NCBI RefSeq assembly: GCF_002688565.1
Contig: NZ_CP024011.1
Span: 1,860,001 to 1,924,000, forward strand
Length of the DNA: 64,000 bases
Direction of reading: 5' to 3'
Source of the DNA: Acinetobacter sp. LoGeW2-3
GTDB lineage: Bacteria; Pseudomonadota; Gammaproteobacteria; Pseudomonadales; Moraxellaceae
Shown: piece by piece, positions 1 through 9,283 of the stretch
How the letters are laid out: the number at the start of each line of letters is the position of its first letter
Numbering within the stretch: the first letter of the stretch is position 1
The notes under the pieces: model-generated
What the model was told of the DNA's origin: nothing
Databases searched by the model: none
What the model saw: the letters and a program-made list of their open reading frames with translations, nothing else
Made by a program: the position numbers and the translations under genes

Positions 1-1194
1 ATTGTCTTGTTGCTTGGTCGTTTCCTGGTGAATAAAATCGATTTCTTAAAGCGCTATAACATTCCGGAACCTGTTGCAGGTGGTCTGGTTGCAGCGATTA
101 TCTCCCTGATCATCCATAGCTTGTGGGGTTACAGTATTACCACAAGTGCAGAATTACAGACCAGCTTTATGCTGGTGTTCTTTGCGTCGATTGGTCTGAG
201 TGCCAACTTCGCCAAGTTGCGTGAGGGTGGAATTGGTCTGGTAATCTTTTTGGTGGCGATTTCACTATTTATTATTGTGCAAAACATCGTCGGCATTTCG
301 CTTGCAACATTGCTTGGTATTGATCCGCTGATTGGTCTGATTGCCGGTTCAATTACCTTGACCGGTGGTCACGGTACTGCTGGGGCATGGGGCGAGATTC
401 TAGAAGCTGAACATGGTATTCAGGGTGCCCTGGTGATTGGTATGGCCAGCGCGACTTTCGGTCTGATCATTGGTGGTCTGATCGGTGGTCCTTTAGCGAG
501 AATGTTAATTAACCGTTATGCATTGGCGAACCCACGTACGAATGCACAGGTAGAAAAACGTGATAACACGCCAATGGATATTAATTCTACTGAATATATC
601 CCATTTGAATATCCACATCGTGTTCGTCTGATCACCGCGGATAATGCCATTACCACACTAGGTCTGTTTGCAGGCTGTCTGGCATTTGCTGAGTTTATGA
701 CCGGATTTAGTAAAGGTACTGCATTTGAACTGCCAACTTTTGTTTGGGCGCTGGCGGGTGGTGTGATCCTGCGTAATGTTCTTGAAGGTGTATTCAAGGT
801 TCAAGTCTTTGACCGTGCAATTGATGTCTTTGGTAATGCTTCATTGTCGCTTTACCTAGCAATGGCATTGCTATCTCTGAAACTATGGCAATTGGCAGAT
901 CTTGCAGGTCCATTGATGGTCATCCTCGGTGCACAGACCATTACTATGGCGCTGTATGCAGCATTTGTGACTTTCCGTGTCATGGGTAAAAACTATGATG
1001 CAGCAGTCCTGGCCGCGGGCCATTGTGGTTTTGGTATGGGCGCAACACCGACGGCAGTCGCTAACATGCAGGCTGTTACCAATATGTACGGTGCATCGCA
1101 CAAGGCCTTCCTGATTGTACCGCTCTGTGGTGCGTTCTTCGTAGACTTGATCAATGCCACTGTGATTCAGGTGATCCTGAAATTCTTTGTATAA
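1..1194 (+). CDS. gltS: Sodium/glutamate symporter GltS, 5' end cut by window edge
   Basis: Inner-membrane carrier importing glutamate with sodium. The reading frame is open from base 1, and by comparison with E. coli GltS (about 400 residues) only some 15-17 N-terminal residues are missing, so this is a partial gene and not a TTG start at base 7. Family hallmarks are visible: the IPEPVAGGLVA segment near the N-terminus, GSITLTGGHGTAGAWG in the first half, and the related AAGHCGFGMGATPTAVANM in the second half, which are the paired re-entrant loops of the family. The protein is hydrophobic throughout apart from a central loop at about residues 175-200. It is followed 60 bp downstream by a sodium:alanine symporter on the same strand, with no terminator between, so the two may be co-transcribed. 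Confidence 0.93.
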   Translation: MVLLLGRFLVNKIDFLKRYNIPEPVAGGLVAAIISLIIHSLWGYSITTSAELQTSFMLVFFASIGLSANFAKLREGGIGLVIFLVAISLFIIVQNIVGISLATLLGIDPLIGLIAGSITLTGGHGTAGAWGEILEAEHGIQGALVIGMASATFGLIIGGLIGGPLARMLINRYALANPRTNAQVEKRDNTPMDINSTEYIPFEYPHRVRLITADNAITTLGLFAGCLAFAEFMTGFSKGTAFELPTFVWALAGGVILRNVLEGVFKVQVFDRAIDVFGNASLSLYLAMALLSLKLWQLADLAGPLMVILGAQTITMALYAAFVTFRVMGKNYDAAVLAAGHCGFGMGATPTAVANMQAVTNMYGASHKAFLIVPLCGAFFVDLINATVIQVILKFFV

Positions 1195-1254
1195 GATAAG
1201 GATGTCTATGCGAAGTCAAAACAATAAATCTAAGGCACATAGAAAGGATTGGAT

Positions 1255-2736
1255 ATGAATGAACAGCTGAATGAAACCCTGCTGGGTTGGGTGAATGCCT
1301 TAAATGGTCCACTTTGGGATTTTCTGGTCGTCTTTCTGGTTGCAGTCGGTATTCTGTATACCATCATGACGGGTGCGGTGCAGATTCGTCTGTTCTGGCA
1401 CAGTATGAAAGTGATGAAAGGCAGCCGTACCGAGGGTGATGATAAACACGGGCATGGGATTACCCCATTCCAAGCTTTCGTGACAGGACTTGCCAGCCGT
1501 GTAGGTGTTGGTAATGTCGCTGGTGTAGCAATCGCGATCGCGATTGGTGGACCGGGTGCAGTGTTCTGGATGTGGTTTACCGCTTTCCTCGGCATGAGTT
1601 CAGCCTTTGTTGAATCTTCATTGGCACAGCTGTTCAAGGTGCGTGATACCCAGAACAAACAGTTCCGTGGTGGACCCGCGTATTACATTACCCAAGGTCT
1701 GAAACAGAAATGGCTGGGGATCGTCTTTGCTATTGCGCTGATTTTGACGTACGGCTTCGTGTTTAATGCTGTACAGGCGAATGCGATTATTGGTGCAACT
1801 TCACATGCCTGGGGCTGGGATCAGGCAAATTTGAAACTGCCATTGGGCGGTTTTGACTTTGAGGTTTCCTGGTTAGGGCTGTTGCTGGTCTTGATTACGG
1901 CCTGCATCATCTTCGGTGGGATCAAACGGATTGCCAAAGTGGCAGAAGGTGTTGTACCGATTATGGCCCTTCTGTATCTGATCGTGGCACTGTATATCGC
2001 CGTAATTAACTACGATGTGTTGCCATCAATTTTCCAACTGATTTTCAGCAAGGCTTTTGAATTTGAAGCCGCTGCCGGTGGTTTCTTCGGTGCCATGGTG
2101 TCTATGGCAATGATGATGGGTATCAAACGTGGTCTGTTTTCTAACGAAGCCGGTATGGGTTCTGCACCGAATGCCGCAGCTGCATCTGATGTGAAGCATC
2201 CGGTAAATCAGGGACTGGTACAAATGCTTGGTGTATTTGTGGATACCTTTGTGGTGTGCTCATGTACCGCGATCATTATTCTGGTCTCGGGCCTGTATCA
2301 AAATGCCGGATTCGAAGGGGTGACCCTGACCCAGATGGCGCTAGAAAGCCAGATCGGTTCTTGGGGGGATGACTTCCTGGCACTGATCCTGTTCCTGTTT
2401 GCATACTCGTCCATTATCGGGAACTACGCCTATGCAGAAGGGAATGTCCAGTTTATCAATAACAATCCACGTGTGATGATGATCTTCCGTATTCTGGTGC
2501 TGTTCATGGTGTACTTTGGCTCAATTGCCAGCGTACCTCTGATCTGGAACATGGCGGATCTGTTTATGGGGGTGATGGCAAGTATCAACTTGATTGCCAT
2601 TCTGTTGTTGATGCCATTTATCCTGATGCTTTTGAAAGACTATACCGGTCAGTTGAAGCGTGGGGTGAAGGAACCGGTGTTTAAACTGGATCAACATCCG
2701 AAGTTTAAAGACAAGGTCAAATCAGATATCTGGTAA
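1255..2736 (+). CDS. Sodium:alanine/glycine symporter, AGCS family
   Basis: Predicted inner-membrane symporter of the alanine or glycine:cation symporter family (AgcS/AlsT/DagA type), importing small neutral amino acids with sodium. It has about 493 residues with ten or more hydrophobic segments. The signature region GLASRVGVGNVAGVAIAIA lies near residue 85, and the conserved GLFSNEAGMGSAPNAAA block near residue 297. The ATG at 1255 is chosen because AGAAAGGA lies 6-7 bases upstream; a TTG two codons earlier is less likely. The C-terminal tail after about residue 460 is hydrophilic. It follows gltS, so this end of the window is an amino-acid uptake pair. A strong bidirectional terminator follows. 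Exact substrate cannot be read from sequence. Confidence 0.93.
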   Translation: MNEQLNETLLGWVNALNGPLWDFLVVFLVAVGILYTIMTGAVQIRLFWHSMKVMKGSRTEGDDKHGHGITPFQAFVTGLASRVGVGNVAGVAIAIAIGGPGAVFWMWFTAFLGMSSAFVESSLAQLFKVRDTQNKQFRGGPAYYITQGLKQKWLGIVFAIALILTYGFVFNAVQANAIIGATSHAWGWDQANLKLPLGGFDFEVSWLGLLLVLITACIIFGGIKRIAKVAEGVVPIMALLYLIVALYIAVINYDVLPSIFQLIFSKAFEFEAAAGGFFGAMVSMAMMMGIKRGLFSNEAGMGSAPNAAAASDVKHPVNQGLVQMLGVFVDTFVVCSCTAIIILVSGLYQNAGFEGVTLTQMALESQIGSWGDDFLALILFLFAYSSIIGNYAYAEGNVQFINNNPRVMMIFRILVLFMVYFGSIASVPLIWNMADLFMGVMASINLIAILLLMPFILMLLKDYTGQLKRGVKEPVFKLDQHPKFKDKVKSDIW

Positions 2737-2750
2737 AACCTGGTTGAACA

Positions 2751-2778
2751 AAAAGCCCCGAACATTCGGGGCTTTTTT
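2751..2778 (+). terminator. Rho-independent terminator, bidirectional
   Basis: An AAAAGCCCCGAA arm and its inverted copy, followed by a T run, lie between the converging symporter and chrA genes. The A run on the left lets it serve both strands. Confidence 0.85.
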
Positions 2779-2789
2779 ATGAATACGGT

Positions 2790-3998
2790 TCACCAGAAAC
2801 TAAGATAGCTGTAATAGGCTGCAAAGCCTGCAATTAAGCTAAACCAGAGGGGAAGTTTGGAATGCATCAGATAAATCATCACCACCACAAATAAAATATC
2901 TTCCCAACGTTTCAGATAACTTTGTCCAAGTTGCAGCACCAGATAAAGCAACAGACCGACAACTGCCGCATTAATTCCTGCCACAGCATGACGGATCACT
3001 GCTTGCTGCATCAGCCAGGACCAGTAAGGTAGAGTGGCAAAAATCAATAAAAATGACGGCAGGAAAATAGCCACAGTCGCCAGTAGGGCATTTAGCCAAA
3101 GCTGATCCGTCCAGTCTAATAAAGCGCCAAGATAGGAAGCGAAACTGAACAATGGGCCGGGCATCAACTGGGCAAAGGCATAACCCAGGTCAAAAGCTTG
3201 TGCACTGACCAGCTGGGTGCTGACAAAGTCCTGATGAAGTAATGGTAAAATTACATGTCCACCACCAAATACCAATGAACCTGTCCGATAAAAATCGCTA
3301 AAGAAGCCCAGTTCAAACCAATGCAAATACTGGATCAGCAGCGGAATAGCTATAAAGGGCAGTAAAAAGGCAATCAACCAGTAAACAGCATGCTTTTTCT
3401 GAACATAGGTGGTTTCTAGGCTGACATTTTTCACTTGAGCCGACTGTAACAGTACTTGACTTTGAAATTTGCTAATCGCAATACTGATCAATCCGGCGAG
3501 CAGAATCACCAAAACCTGGTTAAAGCTGAGTGGAACGACTGCCAGAAAAATCGTGGCAGCGATCATCAGGCTATATTGCCACCACGACTTACAGAAGCTC
3601 CGCAACATTTGCCAGAATGCCCAACTGACCACTGCAAATACAATGAGCTGGATTACATGAAAGCTATATGAGTTTAAAATATAAAAGTAGCGTTGTCCGA
3701 GTAAGGCAACCAAAGCCATTAAAAAGGCAGATGGTAAGGTAAAACCTAACCAGGCCATCAAAGCGCCGCTATAACCCCGTTGCATATAACCGATGCCGAT
3801 ACCCACTTGGCTGCTACTCGGTCCTGGCAGTAATTGCGCCAGTGCCACCAGTTGCTGATATTGTGCGTCATTCAACCACTTTAACTGGCCGACCATCTTA
3901 CGATGAAAAAACACCAGATGTGCAGCAGGTCCGCCAAATGAAGTGCATCCAAGTTGCAGGAAAGTCAGAAAAATCTGATAAAGGGTAGGTGACTGCAT
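2790..3998 (-). CDS. chrA: Chromate transporter ChrA (CHR family, two-domain)
   Basis: Membrane protein of the CHR family, which exports chromate. It has 402 residues, the normal size of the long two-domain form, and an internal duplication is visible. The N-terminal half has FLQLGCTSFGGPAAHLVFF and the PGPSSSQVG motif; the C-terminal half repeats this as GSLVFGGGHVILPLL and LMPGPLFSFASYLG. A central stretch at about residues 190-200 is polar and separates the halves. The gene stands alone: no chrB, chrC or other metal gene adjoins it. Family membership is firm, but chromate as the physiological substrate is inference, since many such proteins are chromosomal without a metal resistance context. 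Confidence 0.9.
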   Translation of the reverse strand: MQSPTLYQIFLTFLQLGCTSFGGPAAHLVFFHRKMVGQLKWLNDAQYQQLVALAQLLPGPSSSQVGIGIGYMQRGYSGALMAWLGFTLPSAFLMALVALLGQRYFYILNSYSFHVIQLIVFAVVSWAFWQMLRSFCKSWWQYSLMIAATIFLAVVPLSFNQVLVILLAGLISIAISKFQSQVLLQSAQVKNVSLETTYVQKKHAVYWLIAFLLPFIAIPLLIQYLHWFELGFFSDFYRTGSLVFGGGHVILPLLHQDFVSTQLVSAQAFDLGYAFAQLMPGPLFSFASYLGALLDWTDQLWLNALLATVAIFLPSFLLIFATLPYWSWLMQQAVIRHAVAGINAAVVGLLLYLVLQLGQSYLKRWEDILFVVVMIYLMHSKLPLWFSLIAGFAAYYSYLSFW

Positions 3999-4120
3999 GA
4001 CGACATAAGGTTAAATAGGGATAAGTGGTTCAAACTGTATGACAAATTTACGAAATTCAACAGTTAAATTAACATGGTGTTTATACACTATGCAGCTAAT
4101 GAAATGAGGAAAAGTGCTGT

Positions 4121-5122
4121 ATGCGGAAATATGGGTTGAGCTTCATCATGCTGGGACTGTTCGGTTTGGCTGGCTGTCAGAGCATGCCTGATCAGCGCGT
4201 GATGGCAGTGAATGCAGGTGTTCAATCCAAGCAAATACTGCAAAGCACAGCACAGGCACGTCCGAACAAAATCGATTTTCTAAAAATTAAAGCAACCGAG
4301 CAGCGTCCCGTGGTCGCTCTGGTTTTAGGCAGCGGTGGTGCCCGAGGTTATGCGCATATTGGCGCAATTGAGGTACTGGAACAGGCAGGTATTCAGCCTG
4401 ACATGATTGTTGGAACCAGTGCTGGCAGTATCGTGGGTTCTATCTATGCCAGCGGTAAACCTGCGATTGAATTGCGCAATATTGCACTGAGCATGAAAGC
4501 CAATGATGTCCGTGATTTCCGAATTGATCTAAAAGGCTTTTTTGATGGTAAAAAAGTCGAAGATTATGTCAATCTTCAGGTCGACAATGTTCCTTTACAA
4601 GACTTAAAAATTCCGATGTTTGTGGTGGCGACAGACTTAAAAGAAGGCAAGAAAGTCGTCTTTAATTATGGTAATACTGGTCAGGCAGTTCGTGCATCAG
4701 TTGCGATTCCGAGCATGTTCATTCCGACCATGATTGAAGAAAAAGAATATGTTGATGGTGGTCTGGTCAGCCCGGTACCTGTTGATGTCGCACGCGAATT
4801 AGGCGCAGATATTGTCATCGCCGTTGATATTCTGGCACAGCCGATTCATACTGAAACCACCAACGTCTGGGGCTTGTTTAACCAGAACATCAATATCATG
4901 CAGAAGCGGCTTGCCACTGAGGAGTTAAAGCATGCTGATGTGGTGATCCAGCCGGACTTGCGTGAGAAAGGTCATATTTTTGATGTGCGCGGCAGAACCA
5001 TGACCATGGAAGCGGGCATTGAAGCGGCACGTGCAAAATTGCTTGAAATTGAACAGGTCTATCAGAAGCATGATTATGCGCAAGGACATCAAATTCCACA
5101 GTTACTGGCTCATGAAAAATAA
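4121..5122 (+). CDS. Patatin-like phospholipase lipoprotein (RssA-like)
   Basis: Predicted lipoprotein of 333 residues with a patatin hydrolase domain. A signal peptide ends in the lipobox FGLAGC, with the lipidated Cys at residue 19 followed by Gln, which favours outer-membrane sorting. The patatin oxyanion loop GSGGARGYAHIG lies at about residues 70-81, the serine nucleophile motif GTSAGS at about 99-104, and the partner Asp in DGGLVSPVPV at about 211, so the Ser-Asp dyad is complete. GAGGAAAAG upstream supports the ATG. The domain resembles RssA/YchK proteins, but most of those lack a lipoprotein signal. The gene is monocistronic between chrA and a terminator. Substrate is presumably a phospholipid or lysophospholipid; this is not shown by the sequence. 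Confidence 0.87.
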   Translation: MRKYGLSFIMLGLFGLAGCQSMPDQRVMAVNAGVQSKQILQSTAQARPNKIDFLKIKATEQRPVVALVLGSGGARGYAHIGAIEVLEQAGIQPDMIVGTSAGSIVGSIYASGKPAIELRNIALSMKANDVRDFRIDLKGFFDGKKVEDYVNLQVDNVPLQDLKIPMFVVATDLKEGKKVVFNYGNTGQAVRASVAIPSMFIPTMIEEKEYVDGGLVSPVPVDVARELGADIVIAVDILAQPIHTETTNVWGLFNQNINIMQKRLATEELKHADVVIQPDLREKGHIFDVRGRTMTMEAGIEAARAKLLEIEQVYQKHDYAQGHQIPQLLAHEK

Positions 5123-5144
5123 TCTCTAAAATATCCATTCAATT

Positions 5145-5179
5145 AAAAAACCCTCTTTGATAATCAATGAGGGTTTTTT
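5145..5179 (+). terminator. Rho-independent terminator after patatin gene
   Basis: Arms AAAAAACCCTC and GAGGGTTTTTT enclose a loop that can itself pair (TTGAT/ATCAA). The T run follows directly. Confidence 0.8.
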
Positions 5180-5409
5180 AATCAAAATACTTAAAGAATA
5201 ATAAAAATCACTTATAAGAAAATGTCGATCTATAGAAAATATTAACTCAGCGTTATTAAGTATATATTAACAAAAAATGATCGGTGCTAAAAATATAAGC
5301 TACTGAAATTTAAATAAATTACTAAAATTGATACATTGGAAAAGTGTATTTTTTTATAATTTTATACGGTTATTTATATACTTAAGTTTATCAATTGTTT
5401 AAAAATCTA

Positions 5410-5643
5410 ATGAGTCATGTCAGAATGCAATTGATGAAACAAACCAGATCAAATCTAGGGTGGCTTATGAATAACCTTGAAGTTGGGCAGCAGGTCAAAC
5501 TGGCTCAGTTTGAGCAATACATCTTTAAAGTAACCGCTGCACATCAGGATGGAACCTATACCGTGGAAACTCAACTCGACGGTCAGCAGGTATTAAGTTA
5601 TCAAAATGTCGCTCAGGAAATGTTAAGAGTAAGTGCTGATTAA
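5410..5643 (+). CDS. Small hypothetical protein
   Basis: About 77 residues, function unknown. The C-terminal 55 residues, beginning NNLEVGQQVKLAQFEQYIFKV, read like a small beta-rich domain: alternating hydrophobics, then GTYTVETQLDGQQVLSYQNV. There is no signal peptide, membrane segment or Cys pair. The start is uncertain: I chose the ATG at 5410, but ATGs at 5425, 5434 and 5467 are in frame, none has a strong ribosome site, and the last would leave only the compact domain. The gene is flanked on both sides by 250-300 bp of AT-rich DNA, so it is probably transcribed alone. Codon use looks like that of neighbouring genes. Confidence 0.55.
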   Translation: MSHVRMQLMKQTRSNLGWLMNNLEVGQQVKLAQFEQYIFKVTAAHQDGTYTVETQLDGQQVLSYQNVAQEMLRVSAD

Positions 5644-5939
5644 AAGATCAGTATCAGAATTTATCCATGTGGTCTGATCAAAACAGCATGGATAAATTCT
5701 TGCTTCAATCTATCTGCTGATTATTCATCATGAAAATAATAAATGAACAGTGATCTTCAGAAATACATAGTTTGCGGAATATAAATTAATCACCCTGTAT
5801 TATATTTATTTCTGTATGAAATCATTTTACATATAAATAATAATGATGCATTTTTTGCCGAATAGAACATTTAATTAACAGTAAAAACGATATAATAATG
5901 TGCTTATATCATTGTCATTCAAAGAGTTCAGAGAAAGCG

Positions 5940-6461
5940 ATGGCCCCATTAGATCAAATTGCACCAGCTTCAGACGATCAGTCAGAATTAACAATGACCG
6001 TTCTTATGACGCCAGACATGGCGAATTTTTCAGGAAATGTCCACGGTGGTACCATTCTGAAATTGCTGGATCAGGTTGCTTATGCCTGTGCGAGCCGCTA
6101 TTCAGGCAGTTATGTGGTTACGCTGTCCGTGGATAAGGTAAATTTTAAAGAACCTATTCACGTGGGTGAACTGGTAACTTTCCTGGCAAGTGTGAACCAT
6201 GTGGGTCGTACTTCGATGGAAATCGGGATTCGTGTAGAAGCACAGAATATCCAGAAACGTACTGTGCGTCATACCAATAGCTGCTATTTCACTATGGTTG
6301 CTGTCGATGAAAATGGTAAGCCACAGCATATTCCACCATTGAATCTGGACAATGACTGGAAACGTTGCCGTTTTGAAGCAGCTGAACAGCGTAAGATTGC
6401 CCGTTTGCAAGAAAATCATCATCCTTCTTGCAGCATTTATAAGAAATCAGCACACAGCTAA
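5940..6461 (+). CDS. Acyl-CoA thioesterase, hotdog fold (YciA-like)
   Basis: Predicted cytoplasmic thioester hydrolase of about 173 residues releasing free fatty acids from acyl-CoA. The hotdog core is clear: MANFSGNVHGGTILKLLDQ, with the conserved Asn/His-Gly-Gly and Asp of the acyl-CoA thioesterase II/YciA group at about residues 26-44; then YVVTLSVDKVNFKEPIHVGE and GRTSMEIGIRVEA. The ATG at 5940 follows GAGAAAG and begins just before the conserved core. An upstream in-frame ATG at 5898 would add 14 residues (MCLYHCHSK...) that do not look conserved, so I reject it. A terminator follows at 6478. Chain-length specificity cannot be stated. Confidence 0.88.
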   Translation: MAPLDQIAPASDDQSELTMTVLMTPDMANFSGNVHGGTILKLLDQVAYACASRYSGSYVVTLSVDKVNFKEPIHVGELVTFLASVNHVGRTSMEIGIRVEAQNIQKRTVRHTNSCYFTMVAVDENGKPQHIPPLNLDNDWKRCRFEAAEQRKIARLQENHHPSCSIYKKSAHS

Positions 6462-6477
6462 TTTTTATAAAGTGAAG

Positions 6478-6507
6478 AAGACCTCTCTAAATGGAGGTCT
6501 TTTTTTT
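6478..6507 (+). terminator. Rho-independent terminator after thioesterase gene
   Basis: AAGACCTCT pairs with GGAGGTCTT across a short loop, and is followed by eight T residues. Confidence 0.82.
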
Positions 6508-6557
6508 ACCTATGCTTTTAATACAGGCTGGTCATAACTATATAAATCCCTTAGAAT

Positions 6558-6577
6558 GAAACGATACGTATCGTTTC
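6558..6577. promoter_or_regulatory. Perfect 20-bp palindrome, candidate TetR operator
   Basis: The half-site GAAACGATAC is followed immediately by its exact reverse complement, ending 16 bases before the TetR start codon. TetR-family regulators commonly bind palindromes of this kind in their own promoters. It is the only long perfect palindrome I noticed near this gene, so autoregulation of the tetR-MFS cluster is the natural reading, though binding is inferred. Confidence 0.7.
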
Positions 6578-6593
6578 GATTTGATAAATTAAG

Positions 6594-7151
6594 ATGACAC
6601 TGGAAGAAAAAAGCTCACGTCGGCAGGAATGTATTCTGCAAGCCGTGGCAGAAGCCCTGACTGAACATGAATATCATCAACTCACCATTGAAGATGTCGC
6701 TGCACGGGCTGGGGTAGGGAAGTCCACGATTTACCGTTGGTGGAAGCATAAGTCTGAATTGGTTTTAGATACCTTTAGAGCACATACTGCTGCTATTTTT
6801 GATCTGGATTTCTCCAAGTCACTGGAAGATAACCTGATACAGCAATTAATCCGGCTCTCTCAGGCGCTGAACCATCCAGTCGGGCGGGCGTTGTTGGTAG
6901 TAATGGCGAATCATCGTGAACTGGCAGGGGAATTTTTTACCCAATATCTGCTACCGCGTCGAGAACAAATGCGCAGCTTGATCCAGCAATCCGTTCAGCA
7001 TGGAGAAATCCGTGCGGACTATAACTTTGAACTGATGCTGGACAGTCTGTATGGACCGATCCATTACCAGATCATCTTTTTTAATAAGATGCCGGATGAA
7101 AATTATATTCGCGCACTTGTTGCCTTGATCTTACAGCCTACAAGACCTTAG
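6594..7151 (+). CDS. TetR/AcrR family transcriptional regulator
   Basis: DNA-binding repressor-type protein of 185 residues. The N-terminal helix-turn-helix is standard for the family: LTIEDVAARAGV then GKSTIYRWW at about residues 30-51. The remainder is the helical ligand-binding domain, with a TetR_C-like pattern (HPVGRALLVVMANHRELAGEF, then YGPIHYQIIFF). It lies 37 bp upstream of an MFS exporter gene and 16 bp after a perfect 20-bp palindrome, so it likely represses itself and the transporter and responds to a compound the transporter moves. The ligand is unknown. Confidence 0.92.
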   Translation: MTLEEKSSRRQECILQAVAEALTEHEYHQLTIEDVAARAGVGKSTIYRWWKHKSELVLDTFRAHTAAIFDLDFSKSLEDNLIQQLIRLSQALNHPVGRALLVVMANHRELAGEFFTQYLLPRREQMRSLIQQSVQHGEIRADYNFELMLDSLYGPIHYQIIFFNKMPDENYIRALVALILQPTRP

Positions 7152-7188
7152 GCCTGATTTTAGACTTTTCTGCACATAGTTGGTTTTT

Positions 7189-8376
7189 ATGTCTAGCACC
7201 ACAGCTCCTTTATGGAATCGCTCATTTATTCTGTGCGTACTGAATAATTTATTTCTGTTTACCTATTATTTTGCCCTGATTGCAATTCTGCCAATTTATA
7301 TCACCACCGAATTGGGTGGGACGGTTAAAGAAGCAGGTTTGGCTTTGACCTTGTTTCTGGTATCTTCGATTGCCATTCGTCCTTTCTCTGGTCTGATTAC
7401 TGAAAAACTAGGCAAGAAATTTGCGATGCGTGGTGCAGGACTACTATTTGCGCTGTTTGCCTTTAGTTATCTGCTAATTGACAGTATGAGCTCGCTCTTG
7501 GTCGTGCGTTTTCTGCATGGTATCTGGTTCAGTATTCTGACCACAGTGACCGTTCCGGTGGCGAATGACTTTATTCCAGATCAGCGTAAAGGCGAAGGCA
7601 TGGGCTATTTTGTCATGTCGACTAATCTGGGCGTAGTGTTCGGTCCGCTGATTGCACTGACTACTGTTCAATTCACCAGCTTTCAGATGCTCTTTGGTAT
7701 CCTCGCCGTCCTGATCAGTTTAGGGTTGATCTTCAGTTTAATACTGAATATTCGGGAGCTACCTCAGGCTAAAGTAATAAAAGCAGAAAAATCAAAGTTA
7801 AGCTTACACGATATCCTTGAAACCAAAGTCTTGGCAGTGAGCTTTGTAGCCTTACTTACCGCATTTGCATATTCCAGTATTACCAGCTTTATTACTGTCT
7901 TTGCAGAAACCAAGCAGTTGTTAGCCTATGTCAGTCTGTTCTTTATTGTCTTTGCCGTCTCCATGTTGCTGGTGCGTCCTTGGGTCGGCAAGTTCTATGA
8001 TCGCAAAGGTCCAGATGCTGTCATTTATCCATCTTTTATCTTTTTTGCCTTAGGTCTGGTACTGGTCACTTTAGTCAATAATCAATGGATGTTATGGCTT
8101 TCCGCTGTATTCATCGGTATAGGTTATGGTTCCCTGTTCCCATGTCTGCAAACTCTGGCAATTCAGGCGGTCGAGAAACAGCGTATGGGACATGCCATCT
8201 CGACTTTCTTTACCTTGTTTGATTTGGGTTTGGCAGTTGGCTCTGTGATGATGGGCATCTTTATCGCACATTGGGGTTATGAAACTACCTATATGCTGTG
8301 TGCGATTATAGTGATGTTAACCTTGCTGGTCTATCGACAAACCGTCTCCAAGCAACGAAAAAAAGCAGCGAACTAA
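7189..8376 (+). CDS. Major facilitator superfamily transporter (probable exporter)
   Basis: Inner-membrane MFS protein of about 395 residues with twelve predicted membrane segments. The family A-motif appears as GLITEKLGKKFAMRGAG in the loop between segments 2 and 3 (about residues 65-80), and its degenerate second copy as GKFYDRKGPDAV after segment 8. The start at ATG 7189 is preferred to a TTG three codons earlier. It sits between a tetR gene and a lysR gene on the same strand with gaps of 37 and 13 bp, typical of regulated drug or metabolite exporters. The substrate is unknown, and I do not assign it to a named Acinetobacter pump. Confidence 0.88.
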   Translation: MSSTTAPLWNRSFILCVLNNLFLFTYYFALIAILPIYITTELGGTVKEAGLALTLFLVSSIAIRPFSGLITEKLGKKFAMRGAGLLFALFAFSYLLIDSMSSLLVVRFLHGIWFSILTTVTVPVANDFIPDQRKGEGMGYFVMSTNLGVVFGPLIALTTVQFTSFQMLFGILAVLISLGLIFSLILNIRELPQAKVIKAEKSKLSLHDILETKVLAVSFVALLTAFAYSSITSFITVFAETKQLLAYVSLFFIVFAVSMLLVRPWVGKFYDRKGPDAVIYPSFIFFALGLVLVTLVNNQWMLWLSAVFIGIGYGSLFPCLQTLAIQAVEKQRMGHAISTFFTLFDLGLAVGSVMMGIFIAHWGYETTYMLCAIIVMLTLLVYRQTVSKQRKKAAN

Positions 8377-8389
8377 GAGGGAAAGAAAG

Positions 8390-9283
8390 ATGGAGCTTCG
8401 ACATTTACGCTATTTTTGTATGGTCGCACGTGAATTGAACTTTACCCGTGCTGCAGAAAAGTTAAATACTGTACAACCTTCCCTGAGCCAGCAGATTAAA
8501 GATCTGGAATGTGAAGTCGGGGTCAAATTGCTGGAACGTTCTAACCGCAAAGTCGAGCTGACTGAAGCAGGACAGGTATTTCTTAAAGAAGCGTTGCTGA
8601 GTCTGGAACATGCCGAACGGGCAATTCAGTTGGCACGCCAGGTCGCAGAAGTGGAAAAAGAGCATCTGAATATTGGCTTTGTACCAGTGGCAGAAATGAA
8701 GATCTTCCCTTATATCATGCCGAATATCCGCGCACATTTTCCGGATTTAAAAGCGCAGTTTCATAGCCTGACTGATGCAGAACAATTTTCCTGGCTGCGT
8801 CAGGGCATGATTGATATTGCCTTCACCCGTTATCCAGACCCTGCCGCAGAATTTGAATCCATCAAGATTTTTGATGAACCTTTAACCCTGATCGTGCCGC
8901 GTAATTCTGATGTAATAGATATCCCAGCCTTAAGCATCAAGAATTTTGCAGGGCGTGACTTCGTGATTAGTGATGAACAGGCTTCACCCCAGCTGTTTAC
9001 CATCATCCATGAATTTTTGAATAAAGCCGGTATCAAGGTGAATGTGGTACAGCATTCCACCAACATCTTATTAAATGTGAACCTGGTCGGGATGGGGGTG
9101 GGCTGGAGCTTGGTGCCATCTTATGTTATTCCTCTATTGGGTGAGAATATCGTGGTGAAAAAGACCATCGAACCACTACCGATGATTGGTCTGTACGCGT
9201 CTTATCGCAAGGATCAGAAACATGAGGTGATTCGCCTGATCCTGAAAGTGTTAAAAGAAAAGTTCTGTCTGAATCTATTTTAA
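8390..9283 (+). CDS. LysR family transcriptional regulator
   Basis: Regulator of 297 residues. The winged helix-turn-helix is at residues 1-60 (MELRHLRYFCMVARELNFTR; AAEKLNTVQPSLSQQIKDLE), followed by a linker helix and the periplasmic-binding-protein-like effector domain from about residue 90. Its start lies 13 bp after the MFS stop with GAGGGAAAG upstream, so it is probably in the tetR-MFS transcription unit. LysR proteins usually act on a divergent or adjacent gene; here the nearest downstream gene is a glutathione transferase at 9408, a reasonable but unproven target. The N-terminus resembles CatM/BenM-type regulators, but that is a broad similarity. Confidence 0.9.
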   Translation: MELRHLRYFCMVARELNFTRAAEKLNTVQPSLSQQIKDLECEVGVKLLERSNRKVELTEAGQVFLKEALLSLEHAERAIQLARQVAEVEKEHLNIGFVPVAEMKIFPYIMPNIRAHFPDLKAQFHSLTDAEQFSWLRQGMIDIAFTRYPDPAAEFESIKIFDEPLTLIVPRNSDVIDIPALSIKNFAGRDFVISDEQASPQLFTIIHEFLNKAGIKVNVVQHSTNILLNVNLVGMGVGWSLVPSYVIPLLGENIVVKKTIEPLPMIGLYASYRKDQKHEVIRLILKVLKEKFCLNLF

